Source: Promicromonosporaceae bacterium (GTDB lineage: Bacteria; Actinomycetota; Actinomycetes; Actinomycetales; Cellulomonadaceae). From it: a stretch of DNA of 36,877 bases. Below are positions 25,810 through 32,261 of this stretch, one piece after another. Position 1 is the stretch's first letter. Each line of letters starts with the position of its first letter. The DNA lies in assembly GCA_009783295.1 (NCBI GenBank), contig WRHK01000039.1, positions 1-36,877 of the forward strand. Reading direction: 5' to 3'. A program made the position numbers and the translations under genes. The notes beneath the pieces were generated by a model, which did not search any database, was not told where the DNA came from, and was given only the letters and a program-made list of their open reading frames with translations.

Positions 25810-26783
25810 CCTCGGAGCAGATCGGCAACCTGAGCGAGGTGCTCGTCTGGGCCACGCTCGTGTGCTTCACGATCGCGCTCGTCGCGTTCGCCGTCGACCT
25901 GGCGCGGCGCACCGACGCGCGGACGACGTCGCGCGCGGCCGAGAAGGAGCTGGTGGGCGCGGGTGGCCCTGCGCCTTCGACGGGCTCGGCCGCCGCGGTG
26001 GTCGAGCCCGTCGAGACCCCGACCCGCCGTCGTGCCGCCGGCATCGCGATGTCCACCACCGTGCTGGGCGACCTGCTGCTGCTCGCCGGCATCGTGAGCC
26101 GCGGCATCGCCGCCGGGCGCACCCCGTGGGCCAACATGTACGAGTTCACGCTGGTCGGGTCCTTCGTGGCCGTCACCGTGTTCCTGGTGGTGGGCACGCG
26201 CCGCGACGTGCGGTTCCTCGGCGCGTTCGTCACCGGCATCGCCGCCGTGTTCCTCACGCTGGGCCTCAACGTGTTCTACATCGCCGCGATGGGCGTGCAG
26301 CCGGCGCTGCAGTCGTACTGGCTGGTGCTGCACGTCGGCGTCGCGATCTCCGCCACGGGCGTGTTCACCGTGGCGTTCGCCGCCTCGGTGCTGCAGCTGT
26401 TGCGCACCGCGCGCGACGGCGGCGCCGCGCTCATGTCCGGCTGGCGCTGGCTCGACCGCATCCCCACGCCGCAGTCCCTCGAGGCGCTCTCGTTCCGCCT
26501 CAACGCCGTCGGGTTCGTGCTGTGGACGTTCACGATCATCGGCGGCGCCATCTGGGCCGAGCACGCCTGGGGCCGCTACTGGGGCTGGGACCCCAAGGAG
26601 ACCTGGTCGTTCGTGATCTGGACCGTGTACGCCGCCTACCTGCACGCGCGCACCACGCGCGGCTGGGCGGGCACGCGAGCCGCCTGGTTCGTGGTGGTCG
26701 GCTACGTGTGCGTGCTGTTCAACTTCACGGTGGTCAACCTGGTGATCAACGGCCTGCACAGCTACTCGGGCCTGACGAGCTGA
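25806..26783 (+). CDS. ccsB: Cytochrome c biogenesis protein CcsB (CcsA-type haem handler)
   Basis: Membrane protein of 325 residues that presents haem for attachment to apocytochrome c. The diagnostic tryptophan-rich WWD segment is HAWGRYWGWDPKETWSF, with conserved His residues in WLVLHVGVAIS and near the C-terminus in NGLHSYSGL. About eight helices are predicted. The ATG overlaps the resB stop (ATGA). Between helices one and two an Ala/Pro-rich linker, PSTGSAAAVVEPVETP, is encoded by two opposed copies of the 22-nt repeat, a sign of insertion into a tolerant site. The operon ends here, followed by a 62-nt hairpin. Confidence 0.95.
   Translation: MTSEQIGNLSEVLVWATLVCFTIALVAFAVDLARRTDARTTSRAAEKELVGAGGPAPSTGSAAAVVEPVETPTRRRAAGIAMSTTVLGDLLLLAGIVSRGIAAGRTPWANMYEFTLVGSFVAVTVFLVVGTRRDVRFLGAFVTGIAAVFLTLGLNVFYIAAMGVQPALQSYWLVLHVGVAISATGVFTVAFAASVLQLLRTARDGGAALMSGWRWLDRIPTPQSLEALSFRLNAVGFVLWTFTIIGGAIWAEHAWGRYWGWDPKETWSFVIWTVYAAYLHARTTRGWAGTRAAWFVVVGYVCVLFNFTVVNLVINGLHSYSGLTS
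25974..26018. repeat. Two opposed copies of the 22-nt element in ccsB
   Basis: The right copy is GGTGGTCGAGCCCGTCGAGA plus CC (25997-26018). The left copy, CCTTCGACGGGCTCGGCCGC plus C (25974-25994), is close to its reverse complement. Together they form an inverted repeat inside the coding sequence, translated as PSTGSAAAVVEPVET. Confidence 0.8.
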
Positions 26784-26799
26784 GCTTCTTCCTGCTGTA

Positions 26800-26861
26800 G
26801 TTGTGGGTCCCTGGGACTCCGGTTATCCGGGTGGATAAGCGGAGCCCCAGGGACCCACAAC
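26800..26861. terminator. 62-nt near-perfect hairpin between ccsB and the PLDc_N gene
   Basis: The outer arms GTTGTGGGTCCCTGGG (26800-26815) and CCCAGGGACCCACAAC (26846-26861) are perfect complements. The inner arms CTCCG-G-TTATCC and GGATAA-G-CGGAG pair except at two single-base positions, around the loop GGGT. The stem is about 29 bp, far longer than a normal terminator. It lies between two convergent genes (ccsB stop 26783, PLDc_N stop 26869) and probably ends both transcripts. It could also be a relic of a small mobile element. Confidence 0.85.
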
Positions 26862-26868
26862 GACCTCG

Positions 26869-27183
26869 TCAGGGCGTCGGCGGTTGCGGCGGGTCGTTGC
26901 GGTGGCGGTTCTCGTCCAGGTGGCGCAGGAAGTCCGGGTCGTCGTCGGGCGCCATCGGGCGCGTGCGGCGGGACGCGCTGCTGCGACCGCGGTCCGGCGT
27001 CGTGCCGTTCGAGCGACGGAACAGGATCCACGCGAGGCCGCCCACCACGGGCACGAACACGATGACCAGCGCCCACAACCACTTGGGCAGCCCGCCCGCC
27101 TCCTCCTTGCGCGCCCCTGCGAGGTCCGCGAGAGCGTAGACGGCAAGGCCGATCACCAGCAGCGTGAGCACGAAGCGGGCCAT
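26869..27183 (-). CDS. PLDc_N domain membrane protein
   Basis: Small membrane protein of 104 residues with two helices (FVLTLLVIGLAVYALADLA and WLWALVIVFVPVVGGLAWILF), the second followed by RR, as in the phospholipase D N-terminal (PLDc_N) domain. The C-terminal 45 residues are hydrophilic and rich in Asp, Arg and Pro. No phospholipase catalytic HKD motif is present. Proteins of this type are common in actinobacteria and have no known function. A TACTCT box (27195-27190) six bases before the ATG indicates a leaderless start. Divergent from the DUF4229 gene. Confidence 0.85.
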   Translation of the reverse strand: MARFVLTLLVIGLAVYALADLAGARKEEAGGLPKWLWALVIVFVPVVGGLAWILFRRSNGTTPDRGRSSASRRTRPMAPDDDPDFLRHLDENRHRNDPPQPPTP

Positions 27184-27189
27184 GCACTC

Positions 27190-27231
27190 AGAGTAAGCCG
27201 GTCCCGAGGCACCGCGGCGGGCGCTTACCCT
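27190..27231. promoter_or_regulatory. Divergent leaderless promoters, PLDc_N and DUF4229 genes
   Basis: Minus-strand TACTCT (27195-27190) is six bases from the ATG at 27183. Plus-strand TACCCT (27226-27231) is five bases from the GTG at 27237. The two boxes sit back to back in a 53-base gap, and neither gene has a ribosome site. Confidence 0.5.
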
Positions 27232-27236
27232 GGAGC

Positions 27237-27536
27237 GTGCCTCTTGTCCTGTACTCGCTCTGGCGGGTGGTCGTGCTCCTCGCGGCCTTCGGTCTGCTGA
27301 TCCTCGTCGGCGCGCACCCGCTGCTCGCGGGCGTGATCGCCATCGTCATCGCGTCCGCGGTGTCGTACCTGTTCCTGCGCAAGCAGCGCGACGCCTCGAC
27401 GGCGTGGCTCGCCGCCCGTGCGGACGCCCGCAGGGCCCGCCGCGCCGCGGGCGAGAAGACCCGGTTCGAGCGCCAGCTCGCCGAGGACGACGCCGTCGAG
27501 GACGCGGAGGCGGCGCAGGAGCTGGAGGGCCGCTAG
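27237..27536 (+). CDS. DUF4229 family membrane protein
   Basis: Protein of 99 residues: two hydrophobic helices (YSLWRVVVLLAAFGLLILVG and LLAGVIAIVIASAVSYLFL) then a charged helical tail rich in Ala, Arg and Glu (ARADARRARRAAGEK), which may form a coiled coil. This is the DUF4229 layout, a family regularly found beside menA in actinobacteria. A membrane role in the quinone or cytochrome region is suggested only by position. The start GTG follows a TACCCT box. The stop lies just before the GATCGGAACGTGC repeat array. Confidence 0.85.
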   Translation: MPLVLYSLWRVVVLLAAFGLLILVGAHPLLAGVIAIVIASAVSYLFLRKQRDASTAWLAARADARRARRAAGEKTRFERQLAEDDAVEDAEAAQELEGR

Positions 27537-27556
27537 CGGGGCGGGCCCGCCCGCGC

Positions 27557-27628
27557 GATCGGAACGTGCGCAGGGGATCGGAACGTGCAGCAGGCCGCAC
27601 GTTCCGATCCCCTTCCCACGTTCCGATC
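27557..27628. repeat. Mirror array of GATCGGAACGTGC repeats, 19-bp period
   Basis: Two forward copies of the 13-nt core GATCGGAACGTGC start at 27557 and 27576. Two reverse copies start at 27597 (GCACGTTCCGATC) and 27616 (CCACGTTCCGATC). Each pair is spaced exactly 19 bp. The inner copies form a perfect 16-bp stem with an 8-nt loop (27573-27612), which could end transcription of both the DUF4229 gene and the convergent menA. The design (13-nt cores, fixed period, inversion at the centre) is like the 8715-8916 array, but the sequence is unrelated. Confidence 0.85.
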
Positions 27629-27654
27629 AGCTCGTCGCGACGTGACGAGCCGCG

Positions 27655-28530
27655 TCAGGCCGAGAGCGCCAGCCCCAGCGCCAGCAGCACCCCGAACCCG
27701 AGCTCGAACATGCCCGTCCCCGCCAGCACCGGCACCAGGAGCTTGCCGCGCGCCCCCGCCATCACGGGCAGCGTGAGCAGCAGCGCCGGGGCGGCCAGCA
27801 GCACCACCAGCAGCGACCACGGCGCCCAGAAGGCGCACGCGGCGCCGAGCAGCAGCGGCAGCCAGATCCCCGCGACGTAGGCGCGGCGCGCGCGGTCGTC
27901 GCCCAGCCGCACCGCGAGGGTGCGCTTGCCGGCGACGACGTCGGTGGGGATGTCGCGCAGGTTGTTGACCATGAGCAGCGCACAGGCGATGAGCCCCACG
28001 CCCACGGCGCCCAGCACCGACGGCCACGTGAGCCTGCCGGCCTGTGTATAGGTGGTGCCGAGCGTGGCCACCAGCCCGAAGAACACGAACACGCCGACCT
28101 CGCCCAGCCCGGCGTACCCGTACGGCCGCTTGCCGCCGGTGTAGAACCAGGCGGCCGCGACGCACGCGGCGCCCACGGCGAGCAGCCACCAGTGCCCGGA
28201 CAGCCAGGTGAGCCACAGGCCCAGCAGGCCGGCGACGCCGAACGCCGCGAACGCCGCCGCCCTCACGTGCCCGGGCCGGGCCACGCCCGACGCCGTCAGC
28301 CGCAGCGGGCCGACGCGGTCGAGGTCGGTGCCGCGCACGCCGTCGGAGTAGTCGTTGGCGTAGTTGACGCCCACCTGGAGCGCGAGCGCGACGCCGAGGG
28401 CCAGCAGCGCCCGGCCGAACGCGAACGCCCCGGCCTGCCCGGCCGCGGCCGACCCGATGAGCACGGGCGCGGTGGCGGCGGGAAGGGTGCGGGGGCGGGC
28501 CCCGGCGATCCACTCGGCGGGCGTGGCCAT
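27655..28530 (-). CDS. menA: 1,4-dihydroxy-2-naphthoate polyprenyltransferase MenA
   Basis: Membrane prenyltransferase of 291 residues that joins the isoprenoid chain to dihydroxynaphthoate, forming demethylmenaquinone. Both Asp-rich motifs are visible: NYANDYSDGVRGTD (binds the diphosphate through Mg2+) and NNLRDIPTDVVAGKRTLAVRLGD. About eight or nine helices are predicted. The ATG at 28530 has AGGAG a few bases upstream. It follows menE by 28 bases on the same strand, so the two are probably one operon. Confidence 0.96.
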   Translation of the reverse strand: MATPAEWIAGARPRTLPAATAPVLIGSAAAGQAGAFAFGRALLALGVALALQVGVNYANDYSDGVRGTDLDRVGPLRLTASGVARPGHVRAAAFAAFGVAGLLGLWLTWLSGHWWLLAVGAACVAAAWFYTGGKRPYGYAGLGEVGVFVFFGLVATLGTTYTQAGRLTWPSVLGAVGVGLIACALLMVNNLRDIPTDVVAGKRTLAVRLGDDRARRAYVAGIWLPLLLGAACAFWAPWSLLVVLLAAPALLLTLPVMAGARGKLLVPVLAGTGMFELGFGVLLALGLALSA

Positions 28531-28558
28531 GCGGTGGTGCTCCTGTCAGGCGGGTGAC

Positions 28559-29803
28559 TCAGATGGCGAGCGCTGCTGCGGCGTCGGCCACGGCCCGGCG
28601 GTCCACCTTGCCCGGTCCGCGCAGCGGCAGCGTCCCGGTGAGGTAGACCCGTCGCGGGGCCGACGGCGCTCCCAGCCTATCGGCGACCTGGGCGCGGACC
28701 CGCGCGAGGGCCTCCGCGGGGGCGGGCGCCAGGCCGTCGGCGCCGTCGGGCACCGCGACGACGGCGACCACCGCCTCCCCCCACTCCTCGTCGGGCACGC
28801 CGACCACGCAGGGCTCCGCGGCGCGCACCCCGAGGGCGGCGGGCAGCAGCTCGGCGAGCGCCGCCTCGACCGGCGCGGGGGCCACGTTGACGCCGCCCGT
28901 GACGATCACGTCGTCGGCCCGCCCCAGCACGGACAGCACGCCGGACGGGGAGAGCGACCCGAGGTCGGACGTGCGGAACCAGGCGACGCCGTCGGGGTCG
29001 GTCCGGAAGGCGCGCGAGGGATCGTCGCCGAGATACCCGGAGGCAAGGGTGGCCCCGGAGATCTCCACGACCCCCACCGCGTTGTCTCTCTCACCGTGGG
29101 CCTGACCGCGCGCTGGCCCGGACCCGTCGGGCGGGGCGAGGCGGACTGTCACGCCGCGCAGCGGGACGCCGTCGTAGGCGCAGCCGCCCGCCGTCTCCGA
29201 CATGCCGTAGGTGCGCACCACGCGCACTCCCGCGGCCTGTGCCCGCGCCAGCAGCGGGGGCGGGGTCGCGGCGCCGCCCAGCAGCACCGTGGCGCAGCGG
29301 GCCAGGGCGTCCAGGCCCGACGGCGCGCCGTCGTCGGCCGCCGCCAGCACGCGGTGCAGCTGCGTCGGGACCAGGCTGACGTGCACGGGGGCGCCGTCGG
29401 CGAGGGCCGGGGCGAGCAGGTCGGCGAGGCCGTCGGGCGTGAAGTGGGCGGCCGGGTCGGCGGCGACGAGCGGGGCCGGCACGCCGGCGTCGGCCGCGAG
29501 CAGCGAGCGGACCACCACCTGCAGCCCGGCGATGTGCGTGGCGGGCAGGGTCAGCACCCAGCGGCCGGGGCCGCCGAGCCGCTCGTGCGTCGCCTCGGCG
29601 GAGGCGCGCAGGGCCGCCGCGCTGAGCGCGACCTCCCGCGGGGTGCCCGTCGACCCGGAGGTGCGGACCACCAGCGCGGTGCCCGCGGGGGGCTCGCCGG
29701 GGTGGATGCGCGGGAGCGGCGCGACGGCCGGGCCGCCGTCCAGCGCGGCGCGCACGCGGCGCGCAAGGTCCGTGGTCAGGTCGGGGAGAGCGGTGTGACG
29801 CAC
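28559..29803 (-). CDS. menE: o-Succinylbenzoate-CoA ligase MenE
   Basis: Adenylate-forming enzyme of 414 residues that activates o-succinylbenzoate with CoA for MenB. The AMP-binding signature VRTSGSTGTPREV is at about residues 46-58, with Arg where Lys is most common. TYGMSETAGG and FRTSDLG follow, and the catalytic C-terminal Lys is in GPGKVDRRA. It is shorter than E. coli MenE (about 450), mainly at the N-terminus, as is usual in actinobacteria. GTG at 29803 is six bases after a TAGGGT box (29815-29810), so it is probably leaderless. Divergent from the DUF3048 lipoprotein. Confidence 0.94.
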   Translation of the reverse strand: MRHTALPDLTTDLARRVRAALDGGPAVAPLPRIHPGEPPAGTALVVRTSGSTGTPREVALSAAALRASAEATHERLGGPGRWVLTLPATHIAGLQVVVRSLLAADAGVPAPLVAADPAAHFTPDGLADLLAPALADGAPVHVSLVPTQLHRVLAAADDGAPSGLDALARCATVLLGGAATPPPLLARAQAAGVRVVRTYGMSETAGGCAYDGVPLRGVTVRLAPPDGSGPARGQAHGERDNAVGVVEISGATLASGYLGDDPSRAFRTDPDGVAWFRTSDLGSLSPSGVLSVLGRADDVIVTGGVNVAPAPVEAALAELLPAALGVRAAEPCVVGVPDEEWGEAVVAVVAVPDGADGLAPAPAEALARVRAQVADRLGAPSAPRRVYLTGTLPLRGPGKVDRRAVADAAAALAI

Positions 29804-29882
29804 ACGTTCACCCTAAGTGCCCGCCTGTCGCGCAACTCCCGGCGGCCCCGCCCCTAGGCTGGCGTCGACCGAGGAGGACGTG

Positions 29883-30944
29883 ATGATGCGCCGAACCCGC
29901 GCAGGTGTCGTCGCCGCTCTGGCGCTGGCGCTGGCCCTGGCCGCCTGCAGCGCCAAGCAGCCCGAGGCCGTGACGGTGACCGCGAGCCCCGACACCTCGG
30001 TGTCCAAGGTGGCCCCGCCCGCGCCGGTGATCCCCGCGAAGCCGATCGTGTGGCCGCTCACCGGCGTCAGGACGGACGCTGTCGCCCACCGCCCCGCACT
30101 CGCGATCAAGGTGGAGAACGCCCGCGAGGCGCGGCCGCAGACGGGCCTCGAGTTCGCCGACGTCGTGTGGGAGCAGACGGTCGAGGGCGGCATCACGCGG
30201 TTCGTGGCCGTCTACCAGTCGCAGATCCCCGCTGCGGTGGAACCCGTGCGCTCGGTGCGCCCGATGGACGCCGGGATCGTCGCCCCGCTCGGGGGGATCC
30301 TCGCGTTCTCCGGCGGTCAGGCCGGGTTCGTCAGCGATGTGAAGGCGGCCGGTGTGCAGGTGGTCTCGATGGACGCCGGCAACGCCGGGTTCCGGCGCGA
30401 CCGCGCGCGGCGCGCCCCGCACAACGTGATCGGCACCCCGCAGACCTTCCTCGACCAGGCCCACGCGGACCGCAAGTCGCCGCCGCCGGCGCAGTTCGCC
30501 TTCGCCGACCCGGGCAAGTCCACGGCCGAGACCACGGGGACGCCGGCAGCACACCTCACCGTGACGTTCTCGCGCGTGCAGCAGACCGTGTGGGACTGGG
30601 ACGGCGGCACGGGCACGTACCTGCGCAGCGACGGCACGGTCCCGTCGGTCTCGAGCGCGGGCACCCGCCTCAAGGCCCGCAACGTGGTGCTGCTCAAGGT
30701 GCGGCTCCAGAACACCGGCACGGTCGACCCGGCGGGCAACCCGGTGCCGGAGACCGTCATGGTCGACTCCGGCGAGGGCGTGGTCGCAGCGGCCGGCAAG
30801 TCGGTCCCGGTGCACTGGTCGAAGGCCTCCACCGCCGCGCCGCTGGTGCTCACGACGGCGGACGGCAAGCCCGTCGAGCTCGAGCCCGGCAACACGTGGG
30901 TCGAGCTCGTGCCCAACACGACCGGGTCCTGGGCGATCTCCTAG
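29883..30944 (+). CDS. DUF3048 (YerB-like) lipoprotein
   Basis: Exported lipoprotein of 353 residues. A short signal peptide ends in the lipobox ALAAC (Cys22). The mature protein has the two DUF3048 domains, with WPLTGV, PALAIKVENAREARPQTGLEFADVVWEQTVEGG (one continuous conserved stretch at about residues 72-105), RSVRPMD and, near the end, GNTWVELVP. The function is unknown; Bacillus YerB is the named relative. ATG at 29883 is five bases after GAGGAGG (29871-29877), and a TAGGCT -10 box lies at 29855-29860. Its stop shares the tetranucleotide CTAG with the stop of the convergent menB. Confidence 0.9.
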   Translation: MMRRTRAGVVAALALALALAACSAKQPEAVTVTASPDTSVSKVAPPAPVIPAKPIVWPLTGVRTDAVAHRPALAIKVENAREARPQTGLEFADVVWEQTVEGGITRFVAVYQSQIPAAVEPVRSVRPMDAGIVAPLGGILAFSGGQAGFVSDVKAAGVQVVSMDAGNAGFRRDRARRAPHNVIGTPQTFLDQAHADRKSPPPAQFAFADPGKSTAETTGTPAAHLTVTFSRVQQTVWDWDGGTGTYLRSDGTVPSVSSAGTRLKARNVVLLKVRLQNTGTVDPAGNPVPETVMVDSGEGVVAAAGKSVPVHWSKASTAAPLVLTTADGKPVELEPGNTWVELVPNTTGSWAIS

Positions 30945-31909
30945 AAGTGGTGCGGGAAGCGGGACCAGTCCGGGTCCCGCTTCTCCAGGAACGCGTCACG
31001 CCCCTCGACGGCCTCGTCGGTCATGTACGCCAGGCGGGTCGCCTCGCCGGCGAAGACCTGCTGGCCCATGAGGCCGTCGTCGGCCAGGTTGAAGGCGAAC
31101 TTGAGCATGCGGATCGCCTGCGGCGACTTGGTCGCGATGGTGCGTGCGTACTCGAGGGCCAGGTCTTCGACGTCCTCGTGGGCGGCGACCTCGTTGACGG
31201 CGCCCCAGCGCTCGGCGTCGTCGGCGGAGTACTCGCGGGCGAGGAAGAAGATCTCGCGAGCGCGCTTCTGCCCCACCTGGCGGGCGAGGTACGCGGAGCC
31301 GTAGCCGCCGTCGAACGACCCGACGTTGGCGTCGGTCTGCTTGAAGCGGGCGTGCTCGCGGCACGCGATCGACAGGTCGGCGACGACGTGCAGCGAGTGC
31401 CCGCCCCCGGCGGCCCACCCGTCGACGACGGCGATGACCACCTTGGGCATGGTGCGGATGAGGCGCTGCACCTCGAGGATGTGCAGCCGGCCCGCGCGGG
31501 CGGGGTCCACGGCGTCGACCGTCTCGACGTCGCCGCCGCCGTCGGGCGCGGTCGTGTACTGGTAGCCGGAGCGGCCGCGGATGCGCTGGTCGCCGCCGGA
31601 GCAGAACGCCCAGCCGCCGTCCTTCGCGGACGGTCCGTTGCCGGTGAGCAGCACGGTGCCGACGTCGGAGGTCATGCGCGCGTGGTCGAGCACGCGGTAG
31701 AGCTCGTCCACCGTGTGGGGGCGGAACGCGTTGCGTACCTCGGGGCGGTCGAACGCGATGCGGACGACGGGCAGGTCGCGGGTGCCCTCCGGTCCGCGCG
31801 CGACGCCGCGGTGGTAGGTGAGGTCGGTGAGGCCCTCGAAGCCTGCGACGGTGCGCCACCGGGAAGGGTCGAAGGTCTCCGAGACACGGGCGGGAAGGTC
31901 GCTGCTCAC
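30941..31909 (-). CDS. menB: 1,4-dihydroxy-2-naphthoyl-CoA synthase MenB
   Basis: Crotonase-fold enzyme of 322 residues that closes the second ring of the naphthoquinone. Diagnostic MenB motifs are CSGGDQRIRGRSGYQY, VDGWAAGGGHSLHVVADLSIA and TDANVGSFDGGYGSAYLAR, the last containing the catalytic Asp. A Gly/Asp-rich insert (TTAPDGGGDVETVDAVDPARAG; about 22 residues) follows the first motif. The GTG at 31909 is seven bases after a TAGGCT box (31922-31917) and is probably leaderless; the in-frame extension to 31993 would cross the promoter and operator. A Rex-type palindrome begins 24 bases upstream of that -10 box. Confidence 0.96.
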   Translation of the reverse strand: MSSDLPARVSETFDPSRWRTVAGFEGLTDLTYHRGVARGPEGTRDLPVVRIAFDRPEVRNAFRPHTVDELYRVLDHARMTSDVGTVLLTGNGPSAKDGGWAFCSGGDQRIRGRSGYQYTTAPDGGGDVETVDAVDPARAGRLHILEVQRLIRTMPKVVIAVVDGWAAGGGHSLHVVADLSIACREHARFKQTDANVGSFDGGYGSAYLARQVGQKRAREIFFLAREYSADDAERWGAVNEVAAHEDVEDLALEYARTIATKSPQAIRMLKFAFNLADDGLMGQQVFAGEATRLAYMTDEAVEGRDAFLEKRDPDWSRFPHHF

Positions 31910-31945
31910 GGGCCTCAGCCTACGTGCGGGAGTGGTCAGGCCACG

Positions 31946-31965
31946 CTTGTGACGACATTCACAAG
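31946..31965. promoter_or_regulatory. Perfect Rex-type operator between menB and the 58-residue gene
   Basis: CTTGTGACGACATTCACAAG: arms CTTGTGA and TCACAAG around six bases. It matches the Rex consensus TTGTGA-N6-TCACAA in full. It lies immediately upstream of the expected menB -35 region. On the other strand its left half (TTGTGA, 31947-31952) is placed as a -35 element for the 58-residue gene, 18 bases before TAGGCG. Rex itself is encoded at 20135. Control of either gene is inferred. Confidence 0.82.
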
Positions 31966-32019
31966 ACTGATAGGCGCCAGTGCCCAAGATCACCGACGCC
32001 AGGGGGCCACGATTGATCC

Positions 32020-32196
32020 ATGAGCAACCTGCTGACGCGCGAGGTGCTCGATCCGGCCGTCATCGATCGGGACGTCTCGCAGACCATCTACGCCTATGAC
32101 GCCGCCGTGCGTGAGGACCTCACGGACGACGACAGCTACACGCCGTGCCCTGGTGTGCTCGAGTTCCACGGGTACCTCACGGAGTTCGTCGACTGA
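32020..32196 (+). CDS. Uncharacterised 58-residue protein in the men cluster
   Basis: Open frame of 58 residues, MSNLLTREVLDPAVIDRD at the start and LEFHGYLTEFVD at the end. It is acidic (many Asp and Glu, few Lys/Arg), has one Cys in YTPCPG, and no signal peptide or membrane helix. I do not recognise a family. Third positions are mostly G/C, which supports coding, although GAT, TAT, CGT, CCT and GGT codons make it slightly less biased than menC. It is preceded by the Rex-type operator, a possible promoter (TTGTGA, 18 bases, TAGGCG) and a weakly placed AGGGGG, 13 bases from the ATG. It ends 65 bases before menC, on the same strand. It could be a Rex-controlled small protein; otherwise a chance frame in a 352-bp menB-menC gap. 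Confidence 0.6.
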   Translation: MSNLLTREVLDPAVIDRDVSQTIYAYDAAVREDLTDDDSYTPCPGVLEFHGYLTEFVD

Positions 32197-32261
32197 TCCC
32201 TGACGCCGGGGCGCGAGCGCCTCGGTGCAGGACGGCCCTGGGCCGTGGTTAGGCTGACCAC

